From: CAVQLX01 sp963811605 | GTDB lineage: Bacteria; Desulfobacterota; Binatia; DP-6 | Direction: 5' to 3' | Length of the DNA stretch: 64,000 bases | Assembly (NCBI GenBank): GCA_963811605.1 | Contig: CAWESA010000010.1 | Span: forward strand, 682,001 to 746,000 | In this document: positions 25,474 to 33,968 of the stretch, one piece after another | Numbering within the stretch: position 1 is the stretch's first letter | Layout of the letters: each line of letters opens with the position of its first letter | Made by a program: the position numbers and the translations under genes | The notes under the pieces: generated by a model | Told to the model about the DNA's origin: nothing | The model's input: only the letters and a program-made list of their open reading frames with translations | Database searches by the model: none

Positions 25474-26742
25474 TCACTGGGGGAGCGGCAGGCTGACGAC
25501 GAACTCGGTGCCGCGACCGGGCTCGCTGGCGACGTCCATCGTCCCCGCATGGGCCTCGACGATCTTCTTGGAGATCGCCATGCCGAGACCCGTCCCCTTC
25601 TCCTTGGTGGTGAAGAAGGGATTGAAGATGCGGGCCAGCTTGTCGGGCGCGATGCCGCAGCCGTTGTCGCGCACGCGCACCACGGCATTGCTGCCGCCGT
25701 TCTCGATGAAGAGCTCGACGCGGCGGTTCTCGGGCACGCCGTCGAAGGCGTCGATGGCGTTGTCGAGGATGTTGGCGAACACCTGCTTCAGCTTCTCCCC
25801 GTCGACCACGACGGTCGGTCCGGTGATGTAGGTGCGGACCGCGGACACGCGCGCGGCGTCGAGCTTGCCGCGCAGCTGCGTGAGCGCGCCGTCGACGACG
25901 CTGGCCAGGTTGACCGGCGCCATCTCGTAATCCTCCTCCTTGGCGAACTTGAGGAGATGCGCGATGCGGCGCTCGACCCGGTCGAGCTCGTCGAGGGCGA
26001 CGCGGGCGTACTCGATGTTCTCGACCGATTGCGGGTCCTCCTCCATCTGCTGGACCAGGCTCTTGGCCGCCGCGATCGGGTTGCGGATCTCGTGCGCGAT
26101 GGTCGACGACAGCTCGTCGAGGGACGCCTGCTTCTCGGACGTCATCACGACCTTCTCGCGCAGCACCTCGCGGTCGACGACCGGGTCGAAGAAGCGCTCC
26201 CTGAGCAGGCGGGACCCGAAGACGCGCATCCAGTGGAAGAACAGGCCGAGTCCCCACGCCAGCGCCGGGAAGAGGAACCACAGGTTGAGGCCGCCGTCCC
26301 AGCGGCGGAAGCCGGTGAGCATGTTGATCAGCCAGAGGAACGAGATGACGCCGGCGTACGTGAGGAGATGGGCGTAGAACCCGGTCTCCGACGCTGCCCG
26401 GCAGCGGGCGCGCCGCAGCAGCTCCTCCTCGGCGGACGGGCGGGCATCACCGCGGTCGCGACGGCCGGTGCGGCGCTCCTGGCGCCGCCGATCGCGCTCG
26501 GCGCGACGCTCCGCCCGCTCGGCCGTGCGGCGATGTCCGGCCGCGTGCGCGTCGCCCCAGCGCTCCGCCTGCTCGGCCCAGTGCCGGTTCCACTCGCCCC
26601 ACTGCCGCTGCAGCTCGGCCTGCCGTTCGGCCCACCAGTCGTGGTGGCCGCCGGCCGCCTCGCCGTAGGAGCGCGACCACCGGTGCCGCTTCTTGAAATG
26701 GCAGAAGAACATCAGCGCGATGACGATGCCGAGTAGGGACAT
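25474..26742 (-). CDS. Membrane sensor histidine kinase with 2TM domain
   Basis: A 422-residue kinase. A first helix (LLGIVIALMFFCHF, 3-16) is followed by a long Arg/Trp/Glu-rich cytoplasmic stretch (17-118), then the 2TM domain: GFYAHLLTYAGVISFLWLINML and LWFLFPALAWGLGLFFHWMRVFG. The dimerisation box has His217 in STIAHEIRNPIAA; the ATPase domain shows N box (ILDNAIDAF), DNGCGI and GTGLGMAIS. There is no large periplasmic sensor, so the input probably comes from the membrane itself, in keeping with PspA in the same operon. The ATG is 26742 with GAGGGTG upstream. Confidence 0.9.
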   Translation of the reverse strand: MSLLGIVIALMFFCHFKKRHRWSRSYGEAAGGHHDWWAERQAELQRQWGEWNRHWAEQAERWGDAHAAGHRRTAERAERRAERDRRRQERRTGRRDRGDARPSAEEELLRRARCRAASETGFYAHLLTYAGVISFLWLINMLTGFRRWDGGLNLWFLFPALAWGLGLFFHWMRVFGSRLLRERFFDPVVDREVLREKVVMTSEKQASLDELSSTIAHEIRNPIAAAKSLVQQMEEDPQSVENIEYARVALDELDRVERRIAHLLKFAKEEDYEMAPVNLASVVDGALTQLRGKLDAARVSAVRTYITGPTVVVDGEKLKQVFANILDNAIDAFDGVPENRRVELFIENGGSNAVVRVRDNGCGIAPDKLARIFNPFFTTKEKGTGLGMAISKKIVEAHAGTMDVASEPGRGTEFVVSLPLPQ

Positions 26743-26760
26743 CCGTTCACCCTCGCCATG

Positions 26761-26776
26761 AGCAACCTCCGTGCCG
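26761..26776 (-). promoter_or_regulatory. Candidate sigma-54 promoter of the kinase-regulator-pspA operon
   Basis: Read on the minus strand, CGGCAC, 5 nt (GGAGG), TTGCT matches the sigma-54 -24/-12 consensus TGGCAC-N5-TTGCW except for C in place of the first T. The GG and GC dinucleotides are exactly 12 nt apart. The predicted start (about 26750) is only a few bases before the ATG at 26742 and would cut into the Shine-Dalgarno, which is a caution. The remaining sequence to 27037 shows no gene that I can support; it is Arg-codon-like GC-rich spacer. Confidence 0.5.
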
Positions 26777-27037
26777 GGAGCGATCGCGGTCGAGAACGCG
26801 GCCTCCGCCCGTCGCCACCGCAGCCATCGTACTGCACAGGCCCGGGATTCGCTGCAACCGGGCGACTGCGGCGCCGCGTCCGCCCGGTCCCCCGCCGTCG
26901 CGCCGCGACCCGGGACCCGGGGGCACGCTCACGCCGATCGCGGCGCGGCGCTCGGCACGACGGCGAGCCGGTGGCAGCGCCCGAGGAGCAGGCGTCCGAC
27001 ACGGGGCCTGGCGCCCGGCTTCGGGGCGGCCGGCTTC

Positions 27038-27178
27038 TCAGGACTGGGCGCTGCGCGGGTCCTGTCGGCCATACGATGGCCGGAGCGCCAGATAGCGTCC
27101 GAAGTGGCGCCAGAAGACGCGATAGACGCGCTGCCTCGCGCTGAGCCGTCGCGGTATCAACCGATTGAAATCGTTCAT
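27038..27178 (-). CDS. Possible small basic protein (46 residues)
   Basis: MNDFNRLIPRRLSARQRVYRVFWRHFGRYLALRPSY and a short polar tail. GGGAG lies 6 nt before the ATG at 27178. The peptide is very basic with aromatic residues spaced like an amphipathic helix (RVYRVFWRHFGRYLAL), so it could bind membranes or nucleic acid. I do not recognise it, and at this GC content short open frames arise by chance. It is the only reasonable reading between the kinase operon and the membrane-protein operon. Confidence 0.35.
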   Translation of the reverse strand: MNDFNRLIPRRLSARQRVYRVFWRHFGRYLALRPSYGRQDPRSAQS

Positions 27179-27545
27179 CGTTTCTCCCAGGCGCGTCCAC
27201 CGGACCTGCAGCGCAGGCCGCTCCGCACACCGTCGACCCGCGCCACCGGTCCGCCGCATGAGGGTTTCATGCTCGCATGGGGGCGTACCGTCCCGATAGC
27301 TTGCAGTCAAGCAATTTGGTGTTCACGGCATCCAGTTTGTCTCCCTGATGCATTCGCCGTGGCCGCGCGCCCCCGGGTTCGCCGTCGCGGCTCGGAGGCC
27401 GGGAGGCCGCCGCCCCCGCCCGGCGAGCCCCGACGGCCACCGGCTCGACGCCGGCGCGACGTGTGGACGCCAGGGCGCCGGGGCCGGGGAGGTCTCCCCT
27501 GACCGTCGAGCACCACGTCGGGACGCTCGAGCGCTCGATCCGGGG
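27179..27545. other. Intergenic region without a supported gene
   Basis: 367 nt. Open frames here read as Arg/Pro/Ala-rich shadows. A comparatively AT-rich patch at about 27295-27350 (AGCTTGCAGTCAAGCAATTTGG and following, read in pieces) may be a promoter region for the small leftward gene. I see no tRNA cloverleaf, repeat array or clear terminator. Confidence 0.5.
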
Positions 27546-28769
27546 TCAGAGCAGCGACTTCACGATGGAGAGCACGATCTCCTTGAGCGGGATCCGGATC
27601 GCCGCGACGCCGATCAACGGGAGGATCGCCGGCACCAGCACCGCGGCCAGCGCCCGTGCGCCGATCGGCGTCGTGCGCATGCTCCGCACCGCCTCGTAGA
27701 GCGAGGCCGTGTCGGCGACGGGTCCGAGCTCGGGCGCGGACAGCAGCCCCCCCGGATCCTCCACCCGCTCTCCGAGGATCCACTTGCGCCGCACGCGCCG
27801 CCCCTGCTCTCCGACGAGCGCGCCGTACTCGAGGAGAGCCTGGTGCCGCGTGCGGCGCAGCACGGGCGCGAACGCCGCCAGCGGCGCGAGCGCGAGCACC
27901 ACCAGGCCGACGACGAGCGCCGCGGCGGGCAGCTTGAGCGACACGAGATCCACACCGTGGTAGACGACGTCGTGCGCCCACCGTGACGCGAGCACGGCGG
28001 AGACCGCGAAGATCCCGGGAGCCAGCGCGAGCGGGACGTGCTCGAGGAAGGCGACGCCGCCCGTGCGGTCGGGATGCGAGGGCACGAGCGAGAGCGGCAA
28101 CCCCGCGATCCGGCGCAGCAGGAACCCGAGCAGCACGATGCGCCAGACGAAGGCCAGCAGGAGCGCGGTGAAGATCGGGCGCGCCACGTAGAGGAACCAC
28201 CATCCGCCGAAGCCGAGATGGACGTCCGCGGATGCGGCGCCCTCCGTGGCCCACACCGCCTCGTGGAGGTCCAGCCTGACCGGCCGTGCGACGACCCAGC
28301 CGATCACGAGGCCCGCGATGAGCAGCCAGGGCAACACGCCATCGCGCAGCGCGGCCACCCGTGCGAGCACCTCCCGGAAGCGATCGCGCTCCTCGGGCGG
28401 CACGAGACCGGAGGACAGGAAATACGGGACGGAGCGACGGATGGCGCCATGAAGCGTCGCCTCCACCAGGAGCAGGAGCGGGATCGCGACCAGACAGCGC
28501 GCATGGACCCCGAAGTGCTGGAGCAGCGGCTCGTTCACGTGCCCCGGCAACGCGCGCTGGGTGACGACCGCCCACACCGTCACCGGCACCCAGGTGAGGA
28601 GCACCAGGAGCAGCGCCCGGCGTCCCACGCCGAGGCCGCCCTTCGCGGGGATCAGGCCGACGGCGCGCTGCAAGCGGAACGGCCAGTCGCCGCGGACGAG
28701 GGAGAACTCGTCGCCGCCGGTCGCTTCCCGGCTGGTCGCGGACTTCCCGCGTTCCGCCGCACCGTCCAT
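27546..28769 (-). CDS. Polytopic membrane protein of unknown function
   Basis: A 407-residue protein with about seven hydrophobic segments: RRALLLVLLTWVPVTVWAVV, HARCLVAIPLLLLVEATLH, LPWLLIAGLVIGWVVA, WWFLYVARPIFTALLLAFVWRIVLLG, PLALAPGIFAVSAVLASRW, ALVVGLVVLALAPLAAFAPVL and a C-terminal AAVLVPAILPLIGVAAI. A loop has PSHPDRTGGVAFLEHVP, which recurs in a family of uncharacterised bacterial membrane proteins. Its ATG follows the acyl-CoA dehydrogenase stop with no gap, so it is translated from the same message. No transporter signature recognised. Confidence 0.75.
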   Translation of the reverse strand: MDGAAERGKSATSREATGGDEFSLVRGDWPFRLQRAVGLIPAKGGLGVGRRALLLVLLTWVPVTVWAVVTQRALPGHVNEPLLQHFGVHARCLVAIPLLLLVEATLHGAIRRSVPYFLSSGLVPPEERDRFREVLARVAALRDGVLPWLLIAGLVIGWVVARPVRLDLHEAVWATEGAASADVHLGFGGWWFLYVARPIFTALLLAFVWRIVLLGFLLRRIAGLPLSLVPSHPDRTGGVAFLEHVPLALAPGIFAVSAVLASRWAHDVVYHGVDLVSLKLPAAALVVGLVVLALAPLAAFAPVLRRTRHQALLEYGALVGEQGRRVRRKWILGERVEDPGGLLSAPELGPVADTASLYEAVRSMRTTPIGARALAAVLVPAILPLIGVAAIRIPLKEIVLSIVKSLL

Positions 28770-29930
28770 CTACCGTCCGCGCGGCAGGTGCAGCACGCGC
28801 TCCGCGATGATGTTGCGCTGCACCTCCGACGTGCCCGCGGCGATCGTCCGGCCGCGGGCGTAGAGGAACAGGTGGGGCCAGCGGCCCTCGTCGACGGCGT
28901 GCGCGGAACGTTTCTCGAGCAGACCATGCGGGCCGAGCAGCGCCACCGCCGTCTCGGTCTGCCGCTGGTACATCTCGCTCCAGAAGAGCTTCTCGATCGA
29001 TCCCTCTGGCCCTGGCACCTCGCCGCGCAGCGCGCGCGTCAGGTTGCGGTAGGCGGTGTAGCGCATGGCGTGCGCATCGACCACGACGCCGGCGAGCGTC
29101 TGGCGCGCCAGCGGGTCGGAGGCCACGCCGCGCCGGCGGGCGGTGGCGAGCATCTCGTCGAGCGCGACCGACGACTGGAGCTGGCGGCTGAAGGTGAGTG
29201 TCTGCCGCTCGTGCATGAGGCAGGTGATCGCGATGTCCCATCCCTCGTCGATCCCGCCGATGACGTTGGCGCGCGGCACGCGGACGTCGTCGAAGAAGAC
29301 CTCGTTGAAGTCCTCGTCGCCGCTGATCTGGCGGAGCGGACGCACGGAGACGCCCGGGCTGTGCATGTCGACGAGCAGGAACGTGATGCCCTTGTGCTTC
29401 GGGGCGTCGGGATTCGTCCGCACCAGCGCCATGCACCAGTCGGCGTAGCGTGCGAAGCTGGTCCACACCTTCTGGCCGGTCACGACGAAGTGGTCGCCGT
29501 CGAGCACCGCCCTGGTCCGCAGGGCGGCCAGGTCGGATCCGGCGTTGGGCTCGGAGAATCCCTGGCACCAGATCTCGTCGGCGGCGAGGATGCGCTGCAG
29601 GTGGCGACGCTTCTGCGCGTCGGTGCCGTGGGCGATCAGCACCGGGCCGCCCATGGTGAGACCGGCCAGGTTGATCAGCAGCGGCGCCTTCGCACGCGCC
29701 ATCTCCTCCTGGAAGATGATCTGCTGGATGAGCGATGCGCCCCGGCCGCCGTACTCCGCCGGCCACGCGATGCCACACCATCCCGCTTCCCAGAGCGCCC
29801 GCTGCCAGCGTTTGCCGTAGGCGACCCAGTCGTCGAGCTCCTCCGGCTCGGGCCCGGGCGGATGGGCGTCGAGCCAGGCGCGCAGGTCGGCGCGAAAGCG
29901 TTCCTCCGCCGGCGTGTACGACAGGTTCAC
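28770..29930 (-). CDS. Acyl-CoA dehydrogenase family protein
   Basis: A 386-residue FAD enzyme starting from a GTG that overlaps the upstream lipoprotein stop (GTGA). Typical motifs: WPAEYGGRGASLIQQIIFQEEMARA, WCQGFSEPNAGSDLAALRTRA (flavin and substrate loop), GQKVWTSFARYADW, and the C-terminal AAGTSEVQRNIIAERVLHLPRG. It introduces an alpha,beta double bond into an acyl-CoA; the chain type is unknown, but the sequence style matches the branch used for steroid side chains or terpenoids. The Glu base is not in the usual C-terminal place by eye, so the catalytic base is unassigned. Confidence 0.88.
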   Translation of the reverse strand: MNLSYTPAEERFRADLRAWLDAHPPGPEPEELDDWVAYGKRWQRALWEAGWCGIAWPAEYGGRGASLIQQIIFQEEMARAKAPLLINLAGLTMGGPVLIAHGTDAQKRRHLQRILAADEIWCQGFSEPNAGSDLAALRTRAVLDGDHFVVTGQKVWTSFARYADWCMALVRTNPDAPKHKGITFLLVDMHSPGVSVRPLRQISGDEDFNEVFFDDVRVPRANVIGGIDEGWDIAITCLMHERQTLTFSRQLQSSVALDEMLATARRRGVASDPLARQTLAGVVVDAHAMRYTAYRNLTRALRGEVPGPEGSIEKLFWSEMYQRQTETAVALLGPHGLLEKRSAHAVDEGRWPHLFLYARGRTIAAGTSEVQRNIIAERVLHLPRGR

Positions 29931-30343
29931 TGCGGGAAGTACTCCGGCAGGGCGTCCTGCCAGAACCAGGCGTCGGGCGGCGACTCCTCGTCGGACTCGA
30001 CCGTCCGCAGCATCTTCCGATCGGAGGTGTCGCTCGAGACGTTGTCGCGCGCCTCGGCAAGCTGATCGTAGCGCCGGTAGGCGGCCTCGCTGCCCACGTA
30101 GACGCAGCCGCAGCCCTCGGGATCGGCGTACCAGTAGTACCGCTTCCCCTTGCGCGTCCCCTCCGTCAGCGTGTGCGGCTGCAGGCGCTTGATCGCCTCC
30201 TGCTTCTTCGGCGTGTCGGGTACGACGCCACGGAAGCCGGCGGACATCAGGTTGGACTCGACGGTACGCGGCCTGGGCGATTTCGCCGTACTGCACGCGG
30301 CCAGCGCGACGACGACGAACGTGAGCGGCAGGGAACGCAGCAT
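29927..30343 (-). CDS. Lipoprotein of unknown function
   Basis: A 138-residue protein. MLRSLPLTFVVVALAAC is a lipoprotein signal with the lipidated Cys at 17. The mature region has TPKKQEAIKRLQPHTLTEGTRKGKRYYWYADPEGCGCVYVGSEAAYRRY, a small compact domain with a CGC pair and many tyrosines, then an acidic tail. Similar short lipoproteins occur in proteobacteria without known role. It starts an operon of lipoprotein, acyl-CoA dehydrogenase and membrane protein. Confidence 0.75.
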   Translation of the reverse strand: MLRSLPLTFVVVALAACSTAKSPRPRTVESNLMSAGFRGVVPDTPKKQEAIKRLQPHTLTEGTRKGKRYYWYADPEGCGCVYVGSEAAYRRYDQLAEARDNVSSDTSDRKMLRTVESDEESPPDAWFWQDALPEYFPQ

Positions 30344-30408
30344 CAGGCGGTTGAAGCCGGTCCCTCGTCGGACTGTCAAGCGGCCAGGGCGGCTGTGCCG
30401 CCAGCCCG

Positions 30409-31454
30409 TCACAGGAGGCGGAGCTGGTCGCCGGCCTGCAGCGGTCTCCGGAAGGCAGCCGCGCTCAGCGGCGGGAGCGGAGCGTCGAGCCCGTGCTTGC
30501 GCGCCGCCGCCCGGAACAGGGAGGCGATCTGGCCGGCGTACTCGCCCTGCCCGCGCGTGCGGCGGCCGAACGTGGTGTCGCTCATGCGACCGGCGCGCGT
30601 GTCCCGGATGCGATGGAGGACGCGCTCCTTGCGACCGGGGACGTTCTCCTCCAGCCAGCGCGTGAACAGCACGTCGAGCGGCTTCGCGAGGCGGAGCAGC
30701 ACCCATGCCGCGCTCCGCGCGCCCGCCGCCTTCGCCGCCGCCAGGATGCGGGGATCTCGGCGTCGTTCAGGCCGGGAATCACGGGACCGATCAGGACGCC
30801 GACCGGTATGCCCGCGGCCGTGAGCGCCGCGCCGGCCTCGAGGCGCCTGGCGGGCTGGGGCGCGCGCGGCTCCATGCGGCGGGCGAGGTCGGGATCGAGG
30901 GTCGTGATCGAGCAGCAGACGTGCGCCGCGCCGTGCGACGCGAGCTCGCCGAGCAGATCGGCGTCGCGCGCGACCAGCGCCGACTTGGTCACCACGCCGA
31001 CGGGGTTGCGGAACTCCGCGAAGACCTCGAGACAGCGCCGGGTGAGCTCGAGCTTGCGCTCCACCGGCTGGTAGCAGTCGGTGTTTCCCGAGAGCGCCAC
31101 GACCTGCGGCTCCCAGCGCGGCGCCGCCAGCGCGCGGCGCAGCAGCGCCGGCGCGTCGTCCTTCACCATGATCCGGCTCTCGAAGTCGACGCCGGCGCTG
31201 AAGCCGAGGTGCTCGTGCGACGGCCGCGCGTAGCAGTACGAGCAGCCGTGCTCGCAGCCGCGATAGGGGTTCAGGCTGAAGCGAAAGCCGACGTCGGGGC
31301 TGTCGTTCTCGGCCAGCACGCTGCGGCTGGCGTCGCGGTAGTAGATGGTGGCGACGGCGCCGGACGCGGGCTCGTCCGGCTCGACATGCAGCGGCTGATA
31401 GCGGTTCGGCGGGTTGGTGCTGGCGCCGCGGGACGAGCGCGGAGGCTCCTGCAT
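30409..31454 (-). CDS. Radical SAM protein (PA0069/SplB-like family), interrupted by a frameshift
   Basis: The protein begins MQEPPRSSRGASTNPPNRYQ and carries the iron-sulfur motif Cys-x3-Cys-x2-Cys in RGCEHGCSYCYARP, then VVALSGNTDCYQP and VGVLIGPVIPGLNDAEIP. At that point the frame changes and the expected continuation (RILAAAKAAGARSAAWVLLRLAKP, then VLHRIRDTRAGRM and FGRRTRGQGEYA) lies in another frame down to 30409. Adding one base to the G-run at 30750-30753 restores one continuous reading, so a homopolymer indel is likely. Members are distantly related to spore photoproduct lyase; their reaction is unknown. Confidence 0.8.
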
Positions 31455-31500
31455 TTCGCCGTATTTTCGCCCATGGACACGGGCCGCGCAAGCGGTGCGC

Positions 31501-31692
31501 TCAGCGCAGGAGGATGCGGATTCCCGTCCACAGCGTGAGACCCAGCAGCGCCCCCACGACCACGCCGGGCGCCGGATGGCGCCGCCACAGCAATCCACCG
31601 CCCACGGCGCCGAACACCAGCCCCGGCCACCCGATGATCAGGACGATCAGCGCCAGCTGCGCCCAGGTGAACTCGATGCTGATGTCGGACAC
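31501..31692 (-). CDS. Small two-helix membrane protein
   Basis: A 63-residue protein, MSDISIEFTWAQLALIVLIIGWPGLVFGAVGGG then WRRHP and PGVVVGALLGLTLWTGIRILLR: two membrane helices joined by a short basic turn. It lies 18 nt after the stop of the oxidoreductase beta subunit on the same strand and may end that operon. No family recognised. Confidence 0.6.
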   Translation of the reverse strand: MSDISIEFTWAQLALIVLIIGWPGLVFGAVGGGLLWRRHPAPGVVVGALLGLTLWTGIRILLR

Positions 31693-31710
31693 CGGCGGCC
31701 TGTGCGATCG

Positions 31711-32466
31711 TCAGCCGGACTTGATCACGCGGAGCGGGTAGGTCGGGGCGAAGTGTCGCTCCACCCAGTCCGGCGTCTCGGTCGGCTCCACGTACCAGTC
31801 GGTGGGACACATGGTGAGGATCTCGACGAACGAGAAGCCGCGCCCGTCGAGCTGGGCCGTGAACGCGTCGCGCAGGCACTGCTTCGTCCACTTGATCGCG
31901 CCCGGGGTGTGCATCGCGCCGCGCGCCACGTAGGCCGCGCCGTCGATCTGGGCGATCAGATCGGCGATGCGAATCGGCCAGCCGTGCAGCTCGGGCACGC
32001 GACCGGTGGCCATCGTCGTCTTGGTGCGCTGGCCGAGCACGCTGGTGGCGGTCATGTGGCCGCCGGTCTCGCCGAAGACGCCGTTGTTGAGCAGGACGGC
32101 CGTGAAGCGCTCCCCGCGCGCGGCGCAATGGATGATCTCCTGCAGCCCCTCGTTCACCATGTCGCCGTCGCCCTGCAGGGTGAACACGAAGCGATCGGGC
32201 AGCACGCGCTTCGCACCGGTCGCGACCGACGGCGCGCGCCCGTGCAGCGCCTGCAGGACGTCGACGTCGATGATGGCCGGAAACGCCGTGTAGCAGCCGA
32301 TGCCGCACACGCAGATGGTGCGGTCGCGGACGCCCAGCTCCTCGATGAGCTCGAGGATGACTCGCATCGCCAGCGGCTCGCCGCAGCCGGGACACAGCGA
32401 ATGCTCGGTGGAGAGCAGCAGGTCCGATTTTGCGGAGACCTTCTTGAGGGGCGGGGTCGTCGTCAT
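31711..32466 (-). CDS. korB: 2-oxoacid:ferredoxin oxidoreductase, beta subunit
   Basis: A 251-residue thiamine-diphosphate subunit. LCPGCGEPLAMRVILE holds the CPGCG cluster/TPP motif; ICVCGIGCYTAF supplies more ligands; LQGDGDMVNEGLQEIIH then NNGVFGETGGHMT is the GDG...N Mg-TPP motif with the GxTGGQ-like segment. Together with alpha, gamma and delta it oxidatively decarboxylates a 2-oxoacid (2-oxoglutarate most likely, but isovalerate- or pyruvate-type partners are possible) and reduces ferredoxin. Its ATG overlaps the alpha-subunit stop by 4 nt. Confidence 0.88.
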   Translation of the reverse strand: MTTTPPLKKVSAKSDLLLSTEHSLCPGCGEPLAMRVILELIEELGVRDRTICVCGIGCYTAFPAIIDVDVLQALHGRAPSVATGAKRVLPDRFVFTLQGDGDMVNEGLQEIIHCAARGERFTAVLLNNGVFGETGGHMTATSVLGQRTKTTMATGRVPELHGWPIRIADLIAQIDGAAYVARGAMHTPGAIKWTKQCLRDAFTAQLDGRGFSFVEILTMCPTDWYVEPTETPDWVERHFAPTYPLRVIKSG

Positions 32467-33536
32467 GCCGCCACCGCGCCGCGGTAGGCGTCCGCGATGC
32501 GCGCCATGATGGTGGCGGGTTCGAGCAGGGGCCCGACGCCGAACCCCGAGTGGTCGTGGCTGATGCCGCCGATCGGCACCACCGGCGCGCGTCCGAGCAC
32601 GGCCAGCCGCACGTCGTCGATCATCTGGCCGGCGTTCTGCTCGAACACGGCCAGCGTGCGCACCCGGCCGGCGACCTCGGCCACGACGTCGCCCGGGAAC
32701 GGCCACAGCGTGATCGGACGGATCCAGCCCACCCTGAGCCCCTGCGCCCGGCACTGCCGGATGGCATACTTGACGAAGCGGGCCGGAGAGCCGAACGCGA
32801 CCACGGCCATCTCGGCGTCGTCGAGCAGCCCGGTCTCGCAGCGCGTCTCGGCGGCGGCGATGCGCGGATACTTCTCGCCCATGATGGCGAAGTGCTCGCC
32901 GTGCCGGAGATTGAGCTTGTCGGGCGAGCCGAGCGGCGTGACGTTGTGCGCACGCCGTCCCGCCGCGCCGGTGGCGGCCCAGGTCTTGGGCGGCAGGTCG
33001 CGCTCGTCGCGCGGGTGGAACTCGACCGCCTCCGAGGTGTGGCCGAGGACGAAGTCCCCCAGAACGTCGACGGGCGTTCGCCACTTGTCGCCGAGGTGGA
33101 AGGCGAGGCCGATCAGCTCGACCGCCTCCTCAACCGTGTGCGGCGCGAGGACGAGGTGACGGTAGTCGCCGTGCCCGCCGCCGCGCGTGGCCTGGTAGTA
33201 GTCTCCCTGCCCCCGCATCATGTTGACCACGACGCAGGGAATCTCGGCGTTCGACATCTCCGCCAGCGCCTCCTGCATGAGGCTGATGCCCTGCCCGGTG
33301 GAGGCGATCATCGAGCGCACGCCGCAGCCGGCGGCTCCCCAGACCATGTTGATGGCCTCGATCTCGCTCTCGGCGTTCACGCACACGCCGCCCACCTGCG
33401 GCTGCCGGAAGGACATGTACTCGAGGATCTCGGTCGACGGCGTGATCGGATAGCCGGCGTAGAAGCGGCATCCCGCCTGCAGCGCGGCCTCGGCAATGGC
33501 ATGGCTGCCTTCCATCAGGACGCGCCGGCCGCTCAC
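32463..33536 (-). CDS. korA: 2-oxoacid:ferredoxin oxidoreductase, alpha subunit
   Basis: A 357-residue subunit starting from a GTG (VSGRRVLMEGSHAIAEAALQAGCRFYAGYPITPSTEILEYM). The GYPITPST motif and NAESEIEAINMVWGAAGCG, then STGQGISLMQEALAEM, define the alpha (pyrimidine-binding) subunit; RPITLWPFP and FEQNAGQM lie in domain II. The GTG start overlaps the ferredoxin stop (GTGA), and no start further upstream gives family sequence. The subunit is separate from gamma, as in KorA-type enzymes rather than fused OorA. Confidence 0.88.
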   Translation of the reverse strand: MSGRRVLMEGSHAIAEAALQAGCRFYAGYPITPSTEILEYMSFRQPQVGGVCVNAESEIEAINMVWGAAGCGVRSMIASTGQGISLMQEALAEMSNAEIPCVVVNMMRGQGDYYQATRGGGHGDYRHLVLAPHTVEEAVELIGLAFHLGDKWRTPVDVLGDFVLGHTSEAVEFHPRDERDLPPKTWAATGAAGRRAHNVTPLGSPDKLNLRHGEHFAIMGEKYPRIAAAETRCETGLLDDAEMAVVAFGSPARFVKYAIRQCRAQGLRVGWIRPITLWPFPGDVVAEVAGRVRTLAVFEQNAGQMIDDVRLAVLGRAPVVPIGGISHDHSGFGVGPLLEPATIMARIADAYRGAVAA

Positions 33537-33772
33537 CGCACGGCCTCCTCGGTGGCGGCGCCGCGGTAGACCTCGAAGCAGAAGTCGGGGCAGATCCGGA
33601 AGCACAGCTCGCAGCCCGTGCAGCCGTCGAGGAGGACGGGATAGCGGTAGCCGACCTGGTTCACCTCGTGCTCGGTCATCACCAGCACGCGCGGGGGACA
33701 GACATCGACGCAGAGCACGCAGCCCTTGCAGCGCTCGACGTCGATCGTGACCGTTGCCGCCTGGCGCGCCAT
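33533..33772 (-). CDS. korD: 2[4Fe-4S] ferredoxin, delta subunit of the 2-oxoacid oxidoreductase
   Basis: A 79-residue ferredoxin with two cluster motifs, CKGCVLCVDVCPP and CTGCELCFRICPD. It passes electrons from the TPP/flavin-free catalytic subunits to soluble ferredoxin. First gene of the delta-alpha-beta group, with overlapping stop and start codons. It is divergent from a MATE transporter gene. Confidence 0.87.
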   Translation of the reverse strand: MARQAATVTIDVERCKGCVLCVDVCPPRVLVMTEHEVNQVGYRYPVLLDGCTGCELCFRICPDFCFEVYRGAATEEAVR

Positions 33773-33913
33773 CGCTTCGAGACGCGTAACACGAGCCCTC
33801 ACGGCCGCACAAACCGTGGACCGCGTCGCGACCGGCTCGTCGACGCGGACGCGGGACTGCCCGGTCCGGCGCGGCGACGCTCGTCGCCGAGATTCTGGTC
33901 CGGTGACTCCGGG

Positions 33914-33945
33914 CGGGCGGCGCGTCGTGCTTGACGCGCCGCCCG
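33914..33945. repeat. 13-bp inverted repeat in the leader of the MATE gene
   Basis: CGGGCGGCGCGTC (33914-33926) and GACGCGCCGCCCG (33933-33945) form a perfect stem around GTGCTT. It lies 23 nt upstream of the MATE ATG, within the divergent region between korD and the transporter. It could be an operator, an attenuator hairpin or a fortuitous GC palindrome. Confidence 0.5.
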
Positions 33946-33968
33946 GGCGCACGCCAAGTAAGCCCCCC

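Noticed and set aside
26758..27502. Forward-strand coding sequence upstream of the kinase operon
   Set aside because: Composition is Arg/Pro/Ala noise without any conserved motif or ribosome-binding site.
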